A stretch of 64,000 nucleotides of DNA from Trichosphaerium sp. ATCC 40318 (GCA_038496445.1 JALMLS010000204.1:248001-312000), one strand, 5' to 3'. Shown: positions 1 to 12,290, numbered from the stretch's first letter. Notes: generated by a model from the letters alone, not told the origin. A program made the numbers and translations.

Positions 1-180
1 TGTGCATCTACAACGACGAACTACTCAGAGTGATACTGGCAGTTAAATCAAAGCAATATTAATGCTGTTATTGTAACAGAAAGCTCGTAATTAATATCAC
101 GTAGAGCGAGCGATTTTACACAAGAAGAAGGTCCTTTTATTGTCTTTTTGGGATCTCATAAATTTCTTACAAGCCTCGCC
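1..180. other. left-edge intergenic DNA, no gene seen
   Basis: This stretch lies downstream of the BAG6 stop codon. It is AT-rich and has no reading frame I would call a gene. It probably holds the 3' UTR and polyadenylation region of BAG6, but I see no decisive signal. Confidence 0.5.
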
Positions 181-3100
181 TTAATCAAAGTTTTTTTTTA
201 TATTAGGAAACTTATCCTTGTTTGCTTTATAATCATCATCTTCACGTACTCTATCACTTATATCTCTTCTTAATTGCTGAAGATATAATGGTGCAATAGC
301 AGAAATATTTTGTGTAATCAGCGTTGAATCAACTTGTGAAACATTCGCACTTGTCATTGCTTTTTTCATTTGTTGCTCTAAATGTTTTTTTCCTCTTTCT
401 TTAATTGGAATAGGATTAGCACTACGCTTACGTCTCTTACTTGGATTTCCTTGATTATAAGCATCAGAGAAAGGTCTCTGTTTCTTAGCATTTCTTTGTC
501 TCTTCAAGTCGCGTTCAATAGAAGGACGCCAAGCATCTGGAAACCCAGCAGTTTGGTCAGTAAGAGGAACAGATTCAACAGGTTCTGTTTGTTGTTGTTG
601 CTGCGTTATTGGCTGGGGTTGTGGTGTAGGTACTGTAGGACTTTGTTGTGGTTGTGTAGGCGGTTGTGTAGGTGATTGTTGCGTTGCAGGTGGTTGTGTA
701 GGTGATTGTTGTGTTGTAGGCAATTGGAAACGCGCAATTGGTGATGCCTGCGAAATATTTTGACGTAATATATAAGCAATAATCTTATTTGCAAATAGAG
801 CTGAATAATCAGGTCCTAGAGTGTTCGAAAAAAGCTAAAAAAACAAAATACAGTTAGTTCATAAACACATGCTACTTGACTAAGATACACATAACGCGAA
901 TATCTGCACAAATACAGCAGCAAGTGTATACCACTAAGTGCTCACAATGAAAGGTTTTTGCAGAAAAATATGAAAGAAAAAAAAAATCAAAATCTGAACT
1001 GAACTTTGGGCGTACCTGTAGTAGTATACTCTTTAGGATTAATGAACATTCTGGAGTACCACCTAAAGTAACACCATCAATATGAACCATTACCCTTTTT
1101 GCAAACACATCTGTCATCATTTGAAGACCAGTAACAAAAGGCAAATGAGTTCCTGGAATCTTATTTGCAAAAAGTATAGCCAAAACACCTTCAAAGTACT
1201 CTCGAAGTGCAGGCTCTATAGCATCCAATACAGACGCCCCAGGCTTGATCTTTGCTATTACTTCCTTTGGTAGTGAATCTATATCAATAGCAGCAAATAG
1301 CTGATTAATAAGTGAGCCAGCATAACTCTTTAATGTAGTTGGACTTATATCTCCCCGCAAGTTTGTTGAAATATGTTTTCGTAGTTTAGGTAGTATTCTG
1401 TTTAATGGAGTCAATATACCAGTTGTCATTATACCAACAAGTTCAGCAAGAGTCAAGCGAGATAAAACAATTTGTACAATACCTAAATACAACTTAGTTC
1501 AAGGCTTGAAAAAAGGGTTGTAAACAGTGCCCTTCAAATTAAAAGAAATTGAAAAGAACTTACCTTCTGTTTCATTAGGACCAACCTGCGGCTGCTCGTG
1601 ATGATGGTGTACTACGTTACTAACTGTTGTCTCATCAAGGGAGTCTTGTAATACACTCATTAGAGACGACAAATGAGGGGTAGGCCCTGATCCAGTATGT
1701 GCTCTACGAGCATTTTGATGAGGCTGAGGAGTTCTCTGAGGAGTTCTTTGAGGGTTTTGTGTATTTCCAGTTGTACCACCTTGCTGTGTATTCACGCCTT
1801 GCATGAATTGTGATGCAAGGGAGTTTAGAACTTGTCCAAGATTTCCAGTTTGTCCCAAAGGAACATTTTGAGTTTGTTGTGTTGTTTGTCCATTTTGTAA
1901 CTGCGTCGTAAGTGTTGAAGTGATTTGAGTGATGGTATTCATCAAATTGTTTGTTCTTTGCTGATTTGTCTGTGCCCCACCTTGTGCTGTGTTTTGAGCT
2001 GTCTGACCAACCATACCAGTTACCTTTAAGACGCATAAGTGAAAATTGTTTACGCGGAAAACCAAAAATTCTAAAAAATTCGTACTTGAGACAAAAGCGC
2101 TGCTATATCAAGCTGTTGTGGACCACCAGTTTGCGGTGCCCCTTGCTGAGGTGTCTGATTACCTGTTGTTGTATTTGGTGTCCCTTGTTGAGTGCCTTGT
2201 GTGTTTGGTTGTTGAGGTGTTCCGTTCACTGTAGTATTTGTTTGCCCGTTTGCGTGGACTTGACGTACAGTGAATACAGGAATGTTCATCCGAATTGGTC
2301 GCTGTTGAGGGTTACCAGGTTGAGCTTGATTATTCGTTGTTCCTTGAGTAGTATTAGGGACGTTACTATTAGCAGTCGGCGTTGTAGTATTGTTTGTCGC
2401 TGTATTATTGACTATAGGCACAGTTGCGTTCAATTGGTTGACAATACGAAATGTCATTGGTTGATTACCGCTCAAACGTTGTGAGAGCGGCCTTAGAACA
2501 TTATTTTGGAATTGATTTAATGCGTTCGCTGCGCGTTGTGCATTTTGTGGGTTACTTAGCATTGATAGAATGTCTGATAGTGCTTTGTTTAGTCTTTCTA
2601 TTAGCGCTGGGGATAAAACAGGTGCCGTTGGTGTAGGTGCTGTAACGAAAGTGTCAGTTTTCATAAAATGTTTTGTTTTGTTGATCAGCTGTTACCCATA
2701 CCTTCTGTCGTTTGGTTTGGCGTCGGTGGTGTTTGTTGTATATATTGTTCTACGTTTGATAATTGCGTAGACAATAGTTCTTCTATGTTCACTTGTGGTT
2801 GTTGAGTTGTTTGTGTATTAGTTCCTTGCTGATTTGGTTGGTTTTGTTGTTGCGTAGTGGTATTCATTAATCCTTGAAGGCCGCCAAGTTGGTTTGTAAA
2901 TTGAGAAATAACGTTACCAACAAGCTACATGTGTTAGAAAACACGGTTTAGGAGCATGATTGAATTCAATCAAAAATTATGACTTTCATGACGTCAGTAG
3001 GTTGTTTTACGTCAATACGACGATTAGCACCCATACATTGATGACGAGGGAACCCAACATACCAAAATCAAGTGTATTTGAAGAAATGGAGCGAGAAAAA

Positions 3101-3671
3101 GGTAAAATGAGTTTGACGTGTTACCTGGTTTATGTTAACGTTCTGTCCAGGAACGTTAGGTATAGTCACTGCTGTTACACTGCCTTGAGGAAAACCAAAC
3201 GTTGAAGCTTCATAAAAATTACTTCGTTGGCTTGTAGGTACGTTGATTTATTAATGGTACCTGGAGGTTGCGCCGGCGGGTTTTGGGGAGAATTTACAGG
3301 AGCATTTGGGCGTTTGCTTACCATGTGAAGTGTTTGGCCATTTTTAATGTCTGTATTGAGTGTTAGGTGTGATATTCGGGCGAATGGGACGTATAAACGC
3401 GTTGCGTACTGTAATCAGATAATTTTGCCTCGTTCTTCAGTACTTTACCCTGAAATATTAAACGTTGGGTGTTCACTTGTACGTTAGACTGTTGAAACAG
3501 TTTTTCTTTCAATTCCGTGACAAGAGCCTCAAATTATTTTAGCTACAGCTTCACAAATACGCGTACATTCGCAGGGAGAACTATAGTATACAATTTATTA
3601 TCTAAAGTCTTAACCTGAATTTGAATATCGTCTCCATCCAATTTGCTTGGCTCAGAGTTGTTTTCAGCCAT
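181..3671 (-). CDS. BAG6: BAG6/Scythe-like ubiquitin-like chaperone protein
   Basis: BAG6 is a nucleocytoplasmic holdase that handles tail-anchored and mislocalised membrane proteins and feeds them to GET/TRC insertion or to the proteasome. The N-terminus (MAENNSEPSKLDGDDIQIQV) opens a ubiquitin-like domain that continues over two short introns through FQGKVLKNEAKLSDY to NGQTLHMVSKRP. The middle is rich in Gln, Asn, Thr and Pro, as in animal BAG6. The exon at about 1020-1480 holds a conserved helical block including PGASVLDAIEPALREYFEGV. The last exon matches the BAG6 C-terminus: W-P-x-I-x-x-D, SDAY, the nuclear localisation signal NPSKRRKRS, then QQLRRDISDRVREDDDY and FPNIKKNFD before TAA. 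Many introns begin GTACGC or GTACCT-like. Exons between about 2880 and 3300 are only partly resolved. The identity is inferred from both ends matching the family in order. Confidence 0.88.
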
Positions 3672-3927
3672 GTTGTGTTTTACACGAAGGCCTTCAATTC
3701 TAGAACTGAATTGACTGCTTGAAAAATCGTGACGACTAGCTTAGATTTTTCAAAACCTTAGAATTGCAGACAAAGAAGTGACGCTTATCTCGTTCCACAA
3801 ACTTCAAAACATTACTTTCCAATCGTAGAAGCTCATGGTCTTTTTTCTGGACTGCAATCACAACCTACACTGCTATCACGTGATTTACCAGTCATAACTT
3901 TTCTCAAAACTTAAGGTTCTATAGAAC

Positions 3928-4341
3928 ATGAACAGCATCTCCACCTTTATCCTCGTCGCATGTCTAAGCGTTGTATTGTCTCAAGACGTTTTGAAGTTTA
4001 CAGACGTGTCAATAACGATGCAAAACTCCAACGAGTATAACTTCCATTGCAATGACCTTCAAATTGGTACAGGTGGCCCAAAAGACCAAATATTGTTAAT
4101 GAGAGAAGGCGTCTTGTGCGGTACAATTTTGCCAATGCCTTACAAAAAGACTACTCACCTATGGATATGGTATGAAACAGAAAACAAGAACTGTTTTAAC
4201 GGAGGAGATGAAGAAAAGTGCGAATACAAGTTAGGCCAAGGTTCTCCAGCAACAGAAGGTCTGGTACACGGAAGCGTATGTGATAACGATCTATACGCTG
4301 GAGGCGGAAACGCAACTGTATGGCTAAGAAATTCAGAATAA
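3928..4341 (+). CDS. small secreted protein, unknown function
   Basis: This is an intronless gene of 137 codons starting with ATG. Residues 1-18 (MNSISTFILVACLSVVLS) form a typical secretory signal peptide with a likely cleavage before Gln-Asp. The mature part has five cysteines, one N-glycosylation sequon near the end (NAT) and no membrane segment, so it is probably secreted and disulfide-bonded. I do not recognise a family. The signal peptide ending in ...SQDV resembles that of the Cys-rich surface protein at 55.4 kb (...AQDV), though the mature regions show no obvious similarity. It reads away from BAG6 (start at 3671), leaving about 250 bp between the two starts with a CACGTG palindrome near 3877. 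An AATAAA follows near 4446. Confidence 0.6.
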   Translation: MNSISTFILVACLSVVLSQDVLKFTDVSITMQNSNEYNFHCNDLQIGTGGPKDQILLMREGVLCGTILPMPYKKTTHLWIWYETENKNCFNGGDEEKCEYKLGQGSPATEGLVHGSVCDNDLYAGGGNATVWLRNSE

Positions 4342-4501
4342 ACTCAGATATCTTTACAACGAACTAAACTGGTCTTTTTTGTAGCTAACTATTGTTTGGT
4401 TTTTTTTTTTTTTACATTACAAGAATCTTGTATTTAGTTGATTTAAATAAAGAGGTTATTTACAGTATGTACACTTGTAGAGGGAGAGAATATATATGGA
4501 C

Positions 4502-6491
4502 TCAGTGGCGACGAGCTATACCATTAGCTTCAATCTTATGTACAATAGAGTCCTGACAAACAATCTTACACTCCTGGCTTGAATGGTTCGTAGGTAATTG
4601 GTATTGAGAGAACTACGTGGCAAGTCAGTGAAATGAAGAAGCAAAAAAAGAAAAAAAAGGTGAAATAAAAAGATTTTCCGTAAAGTAGTAAAAACATGTC
4701 ATGACAGGCTTACCTTGCCATCAGCAGTAAGAATATAAATACGTGATCCATCACGAGAGAATTCGCATACGCTCTTTTCACCACGACCAAGTTTAACAGA
4801 GGTAAAGGATCGCTCACCACTAAACAGAAAAACAATCAGAACTCCAACAAAGTGAAACGAGCGAAGAAAACAAGCTTCAAGTTGAACCAAAAAAAAAAAA
4901 AGAAAATTACAACGTACGCTGAACCCAACAATGATACGATAGGCACATTAAAGTACGACCCAGAATTCTTCACATGATCATTATCTTCAGCGAGCTTGAA
5001 AACATGAACAGTTCCATTCTCGCTTGATACGCACATAAGAGTAGAATCATGATTGAAAGCGATACATGTTATCTTAGCGCCTAAAAATAAATATGAATAA
5101 AAAACAGTGAACAAAAAATATCTTAAAAAAAGAGATGTTGTCTTGATAAATGGCGTACTTGTGCTTCCGCGTCTGTACGTTAAACGTAAGTCGTCATTTT
5201 CAACAGAATGAACCTTTACAAGCGTGCCCTAACGGAGTGTAAGAAACAACAATTATAACGAAACACAGTATGCGTTATTCTAACCTTCTCTGATGCTGTA
5301 GCGATTAAATATCCATCTCTTGAGAAGACAATGGTCTGTAGAGGAGCTTGATGTGCTTGATGTATCAAACGGCGAACCTATGTGAATCATTACACATTGA
5401 AGAACGCGGCTTTGAAATTTCTTTTTTTTTTGCTTACCTTTAGTTGAACGCAGTCATAAATAATTAAATCGTTATTCGCTGTACCGCCTATATATTAAAA
5501 ACAGTTAATACTTACACCACCATCATGTCATAACTCATGAATTGACATTTACTATTTTTGGAAATATGCAAAAGAAAAGGAACAAAAGTGCTTCCAATGC
5601 ACAAAGAAAATCGGTTAACAAAAAAAATAATTCTACTGGCAGTAAACCGTTATTTTTTTTTGTTACCAGCAGAGGGTTTGTACTAAAGCAATAAGCGCTA
5701 TAACATACCTGGATAGGCCATTAATATGTCACCTTTTGGCGCGTGTGTCAGTGAGCAAAGGCCTTTGGGGTTGGCGTTCCCCAGATCGATTACAGCGAGT
5801 CGAACGAACTGTGGGTGAAGAGCATGAAGGTAAATCTTATCCGTGGTAACGACAGCAAGGCTAAACTATGGTTGGCACAAAAAACACCCAATAATGATTC
5901 ACATGTTCCTACAGGCGCGAGGTACGGCCGTAGTATATGCAATATGCGTCAGTAGGGCGTACCGTTGGGAATTCATCACGACGCGAAGGATTGGTGTAGT
6001 GAACGTTAGAGAGGCTATCTCTTGTCTCCTCCTTTGTGGAGGTCAGTACATAAGCGAGGAGTACGTAAATTACAAAATAACCAAAAATAAGGCGAATAAC
6101 CCGCCAAACTAGAATTCAGCACTATAATGCGTTTTTTAGGTGGGGAGAAGCTTACTTTAGATTCAAAACGCGAAGTTTTCGTCTCGAAGTCTTAGGAGTC
6201 GCGCCATTGCCGACAACCGCAATGAAATTTGATTTGCCTCTTATAGCAACGATTGCGCAGCTTCCAACATCTATTAGACTGGATTAGGATTCCGGAGGAT
6301 CAATATTAACGTTTATGTTGTACCGTGGCTCCCAGACCCACGAAACGGGTCTACCTTGAATATTTCGTAACCATTTTTTGTCCCAACACAGATACGGCTG
6401 CGCAAACGTTAAAAACGTGCTTGTACGCTAAATCGTACTCTGGGGTGAGAAGAGTGTAATTCAGAGGTGATTGAACCTCGTCTATTTCCAT
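4502..6491 (-). CDS. WIPI/WDR45-type PROPPIN (Atg18 family)
   Basis: PROPPINs are seven-bladed beta-propellers that bind PI3P and PI(3,5)P2 on autophagic membranes. After a short N-terminus (MEIDEVQSPLNY) come RICVGTKNGYEIFKVDPF, then DVGSCAIVAI and FIAVVGNG, as in WDR45/WDR45B. Later exons carry NPKGLCSL, IVFSRDGYLIATASEKGT and the lipid-binding hallmark in the form YRRGS (usually F/L-RRG). Next come ITCIAFNHDSTLMCVSSENG and TVHVF, then a last blade (CEFSRDGSRIYILTADGK) and a short tail ending in RRH. The spacing of conserved blocks is closer to WIPI3/WIPI4 than to WIPI1/2. There are about nine short introns, one with acceptor TCTAATAG. The last exon join (acceptor near 4600) is less certain. 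It is divergent from the mitochondrial carrier at 6832. Confidence 0.88.
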
Positions 6492-6831
6492 GTAAAATCA
6501 GTCGTTATCAATCCTTAAAATTGGTGAACTTAACAGCTGTTGGTGCTTGTCAAGCCGTAGCCCTACGTACGGAGATAACAATACAAGTGTGATGACGCAA
6601 TGCTGGTCAGTAACCGAAATATTTCGCTTTTTCAAAGTTAATTAAACTGCATCCCAGCCGCTGCCTTGTACGTTGTAGATACAAGCATTGGGTTCCGTTA
6701 AAGCTGCTGTAGAACACGTTCATAGAAACGAATGACCGATTTTGGTGTGCAAATTATTTTTCAGTTTTTTTGAAGAGCAGACAGGACTTTGTGAAAACTG
6801 AGTTCAAGGTCTTCATCGCCTTCAAAAACGT

Positions 6832-8380
6832 ATGGCTAAATCGGAAGGGCAGAGTATATTGCCCTTTGTTCTTCATGGCATTGGTGGCGGGTACTAATCA
6901 ATAATTGTGACATATACTGACGTTTAAAGCCTTGGTGGTATGACGGGAGCTCTATGCACTTGTCCTGTACGTCTTAAAACATTAAATGCTCTTGCACTTA
7001 CAAAATGCAGTTAGAAGTGGTTAAAACGCGGCTACAGGTACGTGGTGTGCCAAAATGGCATTTTAAGCGTGAAATAGGCAAAAAAACACAAGCAACGACT
7101 TCAAAGGGGTTTCCGCTTTGGCATTGGCACGGCTAGTGCAATTAGGTATCGTATACGTTTTTTGCCGCGATAACGCCTGACTGCTGCAAAGAGAAATAGT
7201 ACGGGAAGAAGGCACTGTCCGCGCGTTGTGGAAGGGTATTGGACCGCAATTGTTTGGCGTAATTCCTGCAAGGCTCGCAAACCAACAAAACTGAGTGTAA
7301 ATGGTTTAATTAACGCTATTTGTAGGACAATACACTTTTGCGTCTATAACAAACTGAAACACTGGCTAACTACTGAGGTTGGATGGGACCCAGAGTTTTC
7401 AGGCGTACACTTCACGTCTGCACTTATAGCTGGTGCGTACTTTATGCGATAAAACAGATCATTTGAGCTCCACCAAAGAAAAAATCCGCTTAACATGCAC
7501 TAGGAGCTACAGTGGTTACTTGTACTTCCCCTATATGGGTTATTAAGACACGATTACAATTACAAAGCAGTGACATGCGACCAGACCAAAGATATAAAAA
7601 TGCTATTGATGCATTAAAGACAATTTACCAAAAGGAAGGTTTTAAAACTCTTTTTAAGGGTATAGGGGCTTCCTACCTTGGTAAGCAACTGCGAATTTTG
7701 AATCACTCAAAAAAGTGACACTTTTTTTTTGGTCTGTTATTAATGAAGAGGAATAGGTCTTTCAGAGACGGTTATTCAGTTCACGTTGTATGAGAAGTTT
7801 AAAGCTGAATTCCAAAAGTATGTTTGTTTTTCCCAAGCTGAGCTCAAAATATGAACTTAGCTTAGTTCTTTGCTTAACAAAATACTTATATCAAATCTCG
7901 TAGGGCTAGAGGCAAAGCTCCTAATGAAAAAATGCACCCAGTACAGTACATAGCGCTCGCCAGTTGTGCAAAGATCTTTGCTAGTATGGCGACGTATCCA
8001 CATGAAGTTATACGCACACGGTTACGTGAGCGTGGTAGTAAATATAAGGGTACAAAAATTTGGTCTTTTTTTCTCTTTCCACAAAATAAAATCTAAACGT
8101 GCTTTGTTTAGGTGTCATTTCTGGTTTGAAGCAAATATATGCTGAAGAAGGAGCACGTGGTCTTTACGGTACAACAATACATCGACAGTTAATGTCTCAA
8201 TTTTTTTCTTTTTGTTCGGTTTTGCTTGACATTTTTTGTGTTTAATTGAACTGTCACTCATACAATGTAGGTGGTATGGGAGCGCATCTTATTCGTGTAG
8301 TACCAAATGCAGCTATTATGTTTCTAACATACGAAATGGTGGTGTCATATGGTACACCTTACTTCCCTCCTGTGCAATAG
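6832..8380 (+). CDS. mitochondrial pyrimidine-nucleotide carrier (Rim2/SLC25A33-36-like)
   Basis: This is a six-helix mitochondrial inner-membrane carrier with three repeats, likely exchanging pyrimidine nucleotides. The start MAKSEGQSILPFVLHGIGGG leads, across an intron, into LGGMTGALCTCPLEVVKTRL, the first Px[DE]xx[KR] signature with the CPLEVVKTRLQ typical of the Rim2 branch. Repeat 2 carries TSPIWVIKTRLQLQ, and repeat 3 carries ATYPHEVIRTRLRERGSKYK. The linker GIGPQLFGVIPAR and the tail LIRVVPNAAIMFLTYEMVV also fit SLC25A36. About eight introns interrupt it. The one at 7273-7325 starts with GC rather than GT, and reading it as an intron restores PAR-TIHFCVYNKLKHWL. The region around 7090-7150 is the least certain part. 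The Rim2-type assignment rests on motif matches. Confidence 0.85.
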
Positions 8381-8986
8381 GACCGTTTCCGCGTACACAA
8401 AAAAAAAAAATAGTTGGCAACAATGTAAAGATGGTTTGTTCTTTTTTGGCGATACAACCCTCTCTTTTTTATAGCGTGGAATATAATTTTTTCTTCACGC
8501 ACGAGGGGTTTTTGCGTTTTAATCAAAGAGGTATTCATTTAACAAAACGCCAATGAAGCTCCGAAAAAAAAAACAATTGCAAAAAAAAAAAAAAAAAAAA
8601 AGATGCAGCTGGCTGGTTGTTATTACTGATATATTTCATCTACTCGGCATTTTCTCTCATATAAAAACAATTTAAAATTCACAGAAGAGGGCTATTTACA
8701 ATCTACAAAAAGGACAGACAAAAACGCCAACTACAAACCGAACAAACAACAAACCAAAAGAAAAAAAAAACCCAACATGAAAAAAAAAAAACCTTGAAAT
8801 AAAATAACTACAGAGTTTATTTATTATTATCCAATGTATACCCACTTATAGTATTCAAGCACATGATAAATGGTGTTTTTTTATACAAGAAAAAGTGTGC
8901 AAAGAGAAGAAAAAATCGCGATCCAAAGAAAAAACAAGTTCTGACTTTGTTGCTTTTTTTTTGGCTGCTTTGTGGGGTAGAGTCGT
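8381..8986. other. convergent intergenic region with A-tracts
   Basis: This is the space between the convergent carrier and Pro-rich gene. It includes a run of about 20 A around 8581-8602, several shorter A runs and AATAAAAT near 8800. I see no credible coding frame; it fits two 3' UTRs back to back. Confidence 0.5.
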
Positions 8987-10565
8987 TTAGCGAGCGGCAA
9001 AACTGCGCATGGGTTGCTCACTGAAAGGAACAATGGGAATGGTACGCGGGTTGAAGTGTTCATCAATGAAATCAAAAGTGTTCAATTGTACTGGCAGCTG
9101 AGGCATTTTACCCTTACCAGGAGGTTGTAGGTCGTCTAGCCTTTACGAAAAAGTGAGTTGAGGGTTGATTTGATTGACATTTAATGCCCTTACCCGCGTA
9201 GCAGAAAGTAAACATTATCACGAAACTGAACCATTAAATCAATATTGTCAATATACTGTCCTTGAGCAAGATTTTTTTTCATAGAGCTCATCAACTACGC
9301 GCCACTGTAAGAAAAAAAAAAAAATAGACGATTTCGTCAGAAAGAAAAAAAAGCTCCAAAAGCTCTGTTCTACGTACCTTTATATTATCTTCAATCAAAC
9401 GTTGTGTTCTTGGGTCCAAGTCAGGTATATTTTGGTGTGGTGGTACTACTGGTGGTTGTAAATGTGCAGGAGGTGCAGAGTGAGGCATTTGTGGCTTTGT
9501 TTCACGTGTATTTGGAGGGTAAGTCTCGCTCATAGGGAAAGCGGGCGTATAATTTGTTATAGGTGCATTTTTTGGCTTTGTTTGAGGTGATGTTTCCTTC
9601 TTGACCTATAAAGAGTATCATATTAACAACAAGTCCGAACAAAAATCAAATAAAGGAAAGTAAGAAAGAACCAAAAACAAGAAAAAAATTAAATCAAAAA
9701 ACTAGTTTAAATGCGTTTTTGAGTTTTAGGTAAATACTCTTACCTTTTTTGATTTTGCAATAGCTGCTGCTTTTTGCCTTGATGATTTACGTTTTCTTGT
9801 CTGTTTTGGTGGGTGCTAGTACGAATGATGAGTATTTACGGAAGGTACTCGTGAGTAGTTTTTGTACTTGTTTTGGTTGGTAGCTCGTCTTGTGTATAAG
9901 ATTGCGTGTTGCAGTTGGTGGTGGTGGCGTAATATTCATTGTGTCGCCGTGATGGCTGCCAGAGTTTCGTAAAGTGTCTTCTTCCATTGAGTCGTGGCTG
10001 CTTGTTAAACACATAGAACTACTCTGCATCAAGTCCCCTGTCGTTTGGGCACTGTGACGAACTAATGCGTTCGTAACAGGTACAGGCAAATGCTCTGGAG
10101 GCCAGCCCATGCCTAGAAGATGTAAACAACGATTTTGCGAGAAATCAAAACACAGCGTTTTAACATACTAATATCACCCATGTCGCCTAAAGTGTCTCCA
10201 GTGTCCATCCAGTTCTACTAGGTGTCAATATTAACCGGTAAAAGAGCGGTTGCGTAAAAGGCAAAAAAGTAGTGTAGGAGTATGTAAAATGTTTATACTT
10301 AAACGTACACCGTTTATTTCCATGGGAGGTTTCGTATCCATAGCGCTGCGATGTGTAAGAAAAAAAAAAAACAAGTTGGCCTTTTTGTTATTTTACTTAC
10401 CTGGGAGCATTAAAACCATCACCTTCTTTCATTATATCGCCCTACACGGTGTAAGCGAAATACTTTGTGCAGGAACAAAAAACCAAACAAACAACTCAAA
10501 CGCACCGAGCCGTCAGTAGTAAGGTTCCAGAAATCTTCATTGTGGCTACTAAAGAACGAAGACAT
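8987..10565 (-). CDS. Pro-rich, probably nuclear protein, unrecognised
   Basis: I do not recognise the family. The best start is MSSFFSSHNEDFWNLTTDGS at 10565. Two upstream exons then join in frame through GTACGT-type introns to NGNWMDTGDTLGDMGD and MGWPPEHLPVPVTNAL. A Ser/Thr/Met-rich stretch is followed by a basic segment (TRKRKSSRQKAAAIAKSKK) that looks like a nuclear localisation signal. Then comes a Pro/His-rich linker and a conserved-looking end: PDLDPRTQRLIEDNIK, YIDNIDLMVQFRDNVYFLLR and a tail ending in FSEQPMRSFAAR. One exon join near 9250-9300 is awkward: reading straight through hits a stop, and a 43-nt intron starting GTAGTT solves it. A chromatin or transcription cofactor would fit the composition, but that is a guess. 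Confidence 0.55.
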
Positions 10566-11056
10566 ACGGTGCAGTGTACAAGTGATGTGTTTTTTTTTTC
10601 TGTTTTGAGTTATGTTGTAAAAAGTGAAAATCTTTTTTGGAGGCCTAGTTTATCTTAGGCTACGTAGGAGATAAACATACGAAAAGATACGTATTTTGAA
10701 TTCTCTTTGATCGTGTAATGTGTCTTGCAAACTGTTTTTTTTTGTTTTTCTACGCTTCTTTTTTTTTATTATGTAGCAAGTGAGGCGGTTTTACAGGAAT
10801 TCTTTTGTGTATTAAGTATAACAAACAAATTTCAGTAATGATTCGTTTTTTTTTTTTCGAAATCGAAAAAACCAGTTTACAAACTCGCTAGTTATCTCTT
10901 CTTGCACCTCTAAAATACAGCTATACATGTCGTAATGAGCACGGAGAAATATTGAGCCGTTCTAAAAACCTCTGTGTGTACAGTACGATTTTTGTGGTTT
11001 TTTTGTTTATTCTTGTCCAGGGGTATGAGAACGTACTGTGGCTGTTTCATTCGGAT
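10566..11056. other. intergenic region, no gene seen
   Basis: This is upstream of the Pro-rich gene and downstream of RPB9. It is low-complexity and T-rich (runs of eight or more T near 10733, 10760 and 10845) and carries only short random frames. It probably contains the promoter of the 8987-10565 gene. Confidence 0.4.
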
Positions 11057-11641
11057 TTAAAGTATCTAAAAACAGTAAATATCAAAATGGAAAAACTAGT
11101 AAGAGTGTACGTTTAACTTGCCAATGATGAGCGCAATTGGTACATACTAGGTACAAAGTGACGCCACTAGAACCTTGGAGAATGTTAGTACAAGTACAGT
11201 TGCACAATGTATTACATTACCTTGTATTGGGTAAAAAACAGCTTCGTTTTGGCCACAACTTGCACATGGATCTCTACGTGATCTAGCAAGTGTAGGGTCT
11301 GATGCAATTGCGCCCCAAGCCACCATGCTCTTCCTGGGTTATTGTTAGATGCCTTTGGGTTGATTAAAGTAACTGTACTTGGACTCAGTTTCTTCTTTTA
11401 CGGTGGTTCTGTAAACGACATTTGTTTCTGCGTCCTGTGTATAATTTTCGCCGCATGCATCAATATTTCGACACCTGAGTCATGTTAGAGCTTAATCAAC
11501 GCAAATTGCTGGCGTAGTACCATAAAACCAAGCGTCTATTTTCTTTATCTTCTCTGGGGTAGAGAATATCATTACTAAGGCAACCTGTAAGTAAAAAGTA
11601 TAATTTCACGGAGCGTACCATTCTAAACAAAATTGCATCAT
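11057..11641 (-). CDS. RPB9: RNA polymerase II subunit RPB9
   Basis: RPB9 is a small two-zinc-ribbon subunit of RNA polymerase II that helps start selection, fidelity and TFIIS-stimulated cleavage. Spliced reading gives MMQFCLECNDILYPREDKEN, the nearly invariant N-terminus (FCxxCNNMLYPREDKEN in yeast). It continues with a ribbon-1 Cys motif (WCRNIDACGENY), then DPTLARSRRDPCASCGQNEA and VFYP for ribbon 2, and ends LVCTNCAHHWQ. The splice in codon Cys8 (acceptor TTGCCTTAG) is what restores the CxxC. The second half of ribbon 1 reads C-x5-C, where CxxC is usual. The start is the first of two consecutive ATGs. The gene is head-to-head with the mitochondrial-type gene at 11759, with 117 bp between them. 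Confidence 0.88.
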
Positions 11642-11758
11642 CTTGTATGAATTGGCAAGGAGCTGTTGTCAACCGCGTTTGTTTTTTCAATAATGCTTTT
11701 GACTAGTTGTTAACTTTTCGAAGCTTCAAAGCTAGTAAACACATAATACCAAGCTATA

Positions 11759-12290
11759 ATGTTGCGTGTAGTAGCTAGAAGTCGAACGGTGCGCCGTTGC
11801 GCAGTTAAAAGACGTGTTATAAGCAAACCCAAATTTTATTGCTCTAGTACGCCTGATAATGGTATATACTTCTTAACATACGTATAGCCGTGGAGAAAGT
11901 GCCTGAAGAAAACACAGCGTGGAAACCACCTCCAAACGTACCGTATGAGGAGCTAGTAGCAGAAAAACAGACTATTTTGGGCAAATTTAAACCTGCAGAC
12001 ATTGCCGCAATACAAGTAATGATTAACGTGTATAAAGTGGTAAATAACTATCTCTAGGCGACTGAGTTTGCTCTAGCTGAAGGTAGATTACGTACGCCTT
12101 TACATGAGTTTGTTTATACGTATTTCTCGCTAACTCGCTCTCCCAAGACTACAAAGAAGGAGAAGATGAGATCAAACAAATTGTTGGACCAACATGGAAG
12201 AAGTATGTTGGCAAGGTTCAAAGCGAGCAACTGGAAGCCCTCGAAATACATCAAAAGAACGCTCGTCGCTACGGTTACCACGATTGCTAA
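11759..12290 (+). CDS. small protein with mitochondrial presequence, unknown
   Basis: Four exons encode roughly 125 residues. The first about 28 (MLRVVARSRTVRRCAVKRRV and onward) contain many Arg/Lys and no acidic residue, a classic matrix-targeting presequence. The mature part is hydrophilic and includes ENTAWKPPPNVPYEELVAEK, ILGKFKPADIAAIQ and KQIVGPTWKKYVGKVQSEQL, and ends in RRYGYHDC. I do not recognise the family. A small mitochondrial ribosomal or respiratory-assembly subunit would fit the size and charge, but this is inference. One intron is only 26 nt (GTATAT...ATAG). It shares a 117-bp divergent promoter region with RPB9. Confidence 0.6.

Noticed and set aside
5843-6112. Plus-strand gene inside the WIPI locus
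   Set aside because: It overlaps minus-strand exons and introns of a clear PROPPIN and resembles nothing.
10250-10658. Plus-strand frames with Lys-rich starts
   Set aside because: They are antisense to exons of the Pro-rich gene that join cleanly through GTACGT introns.
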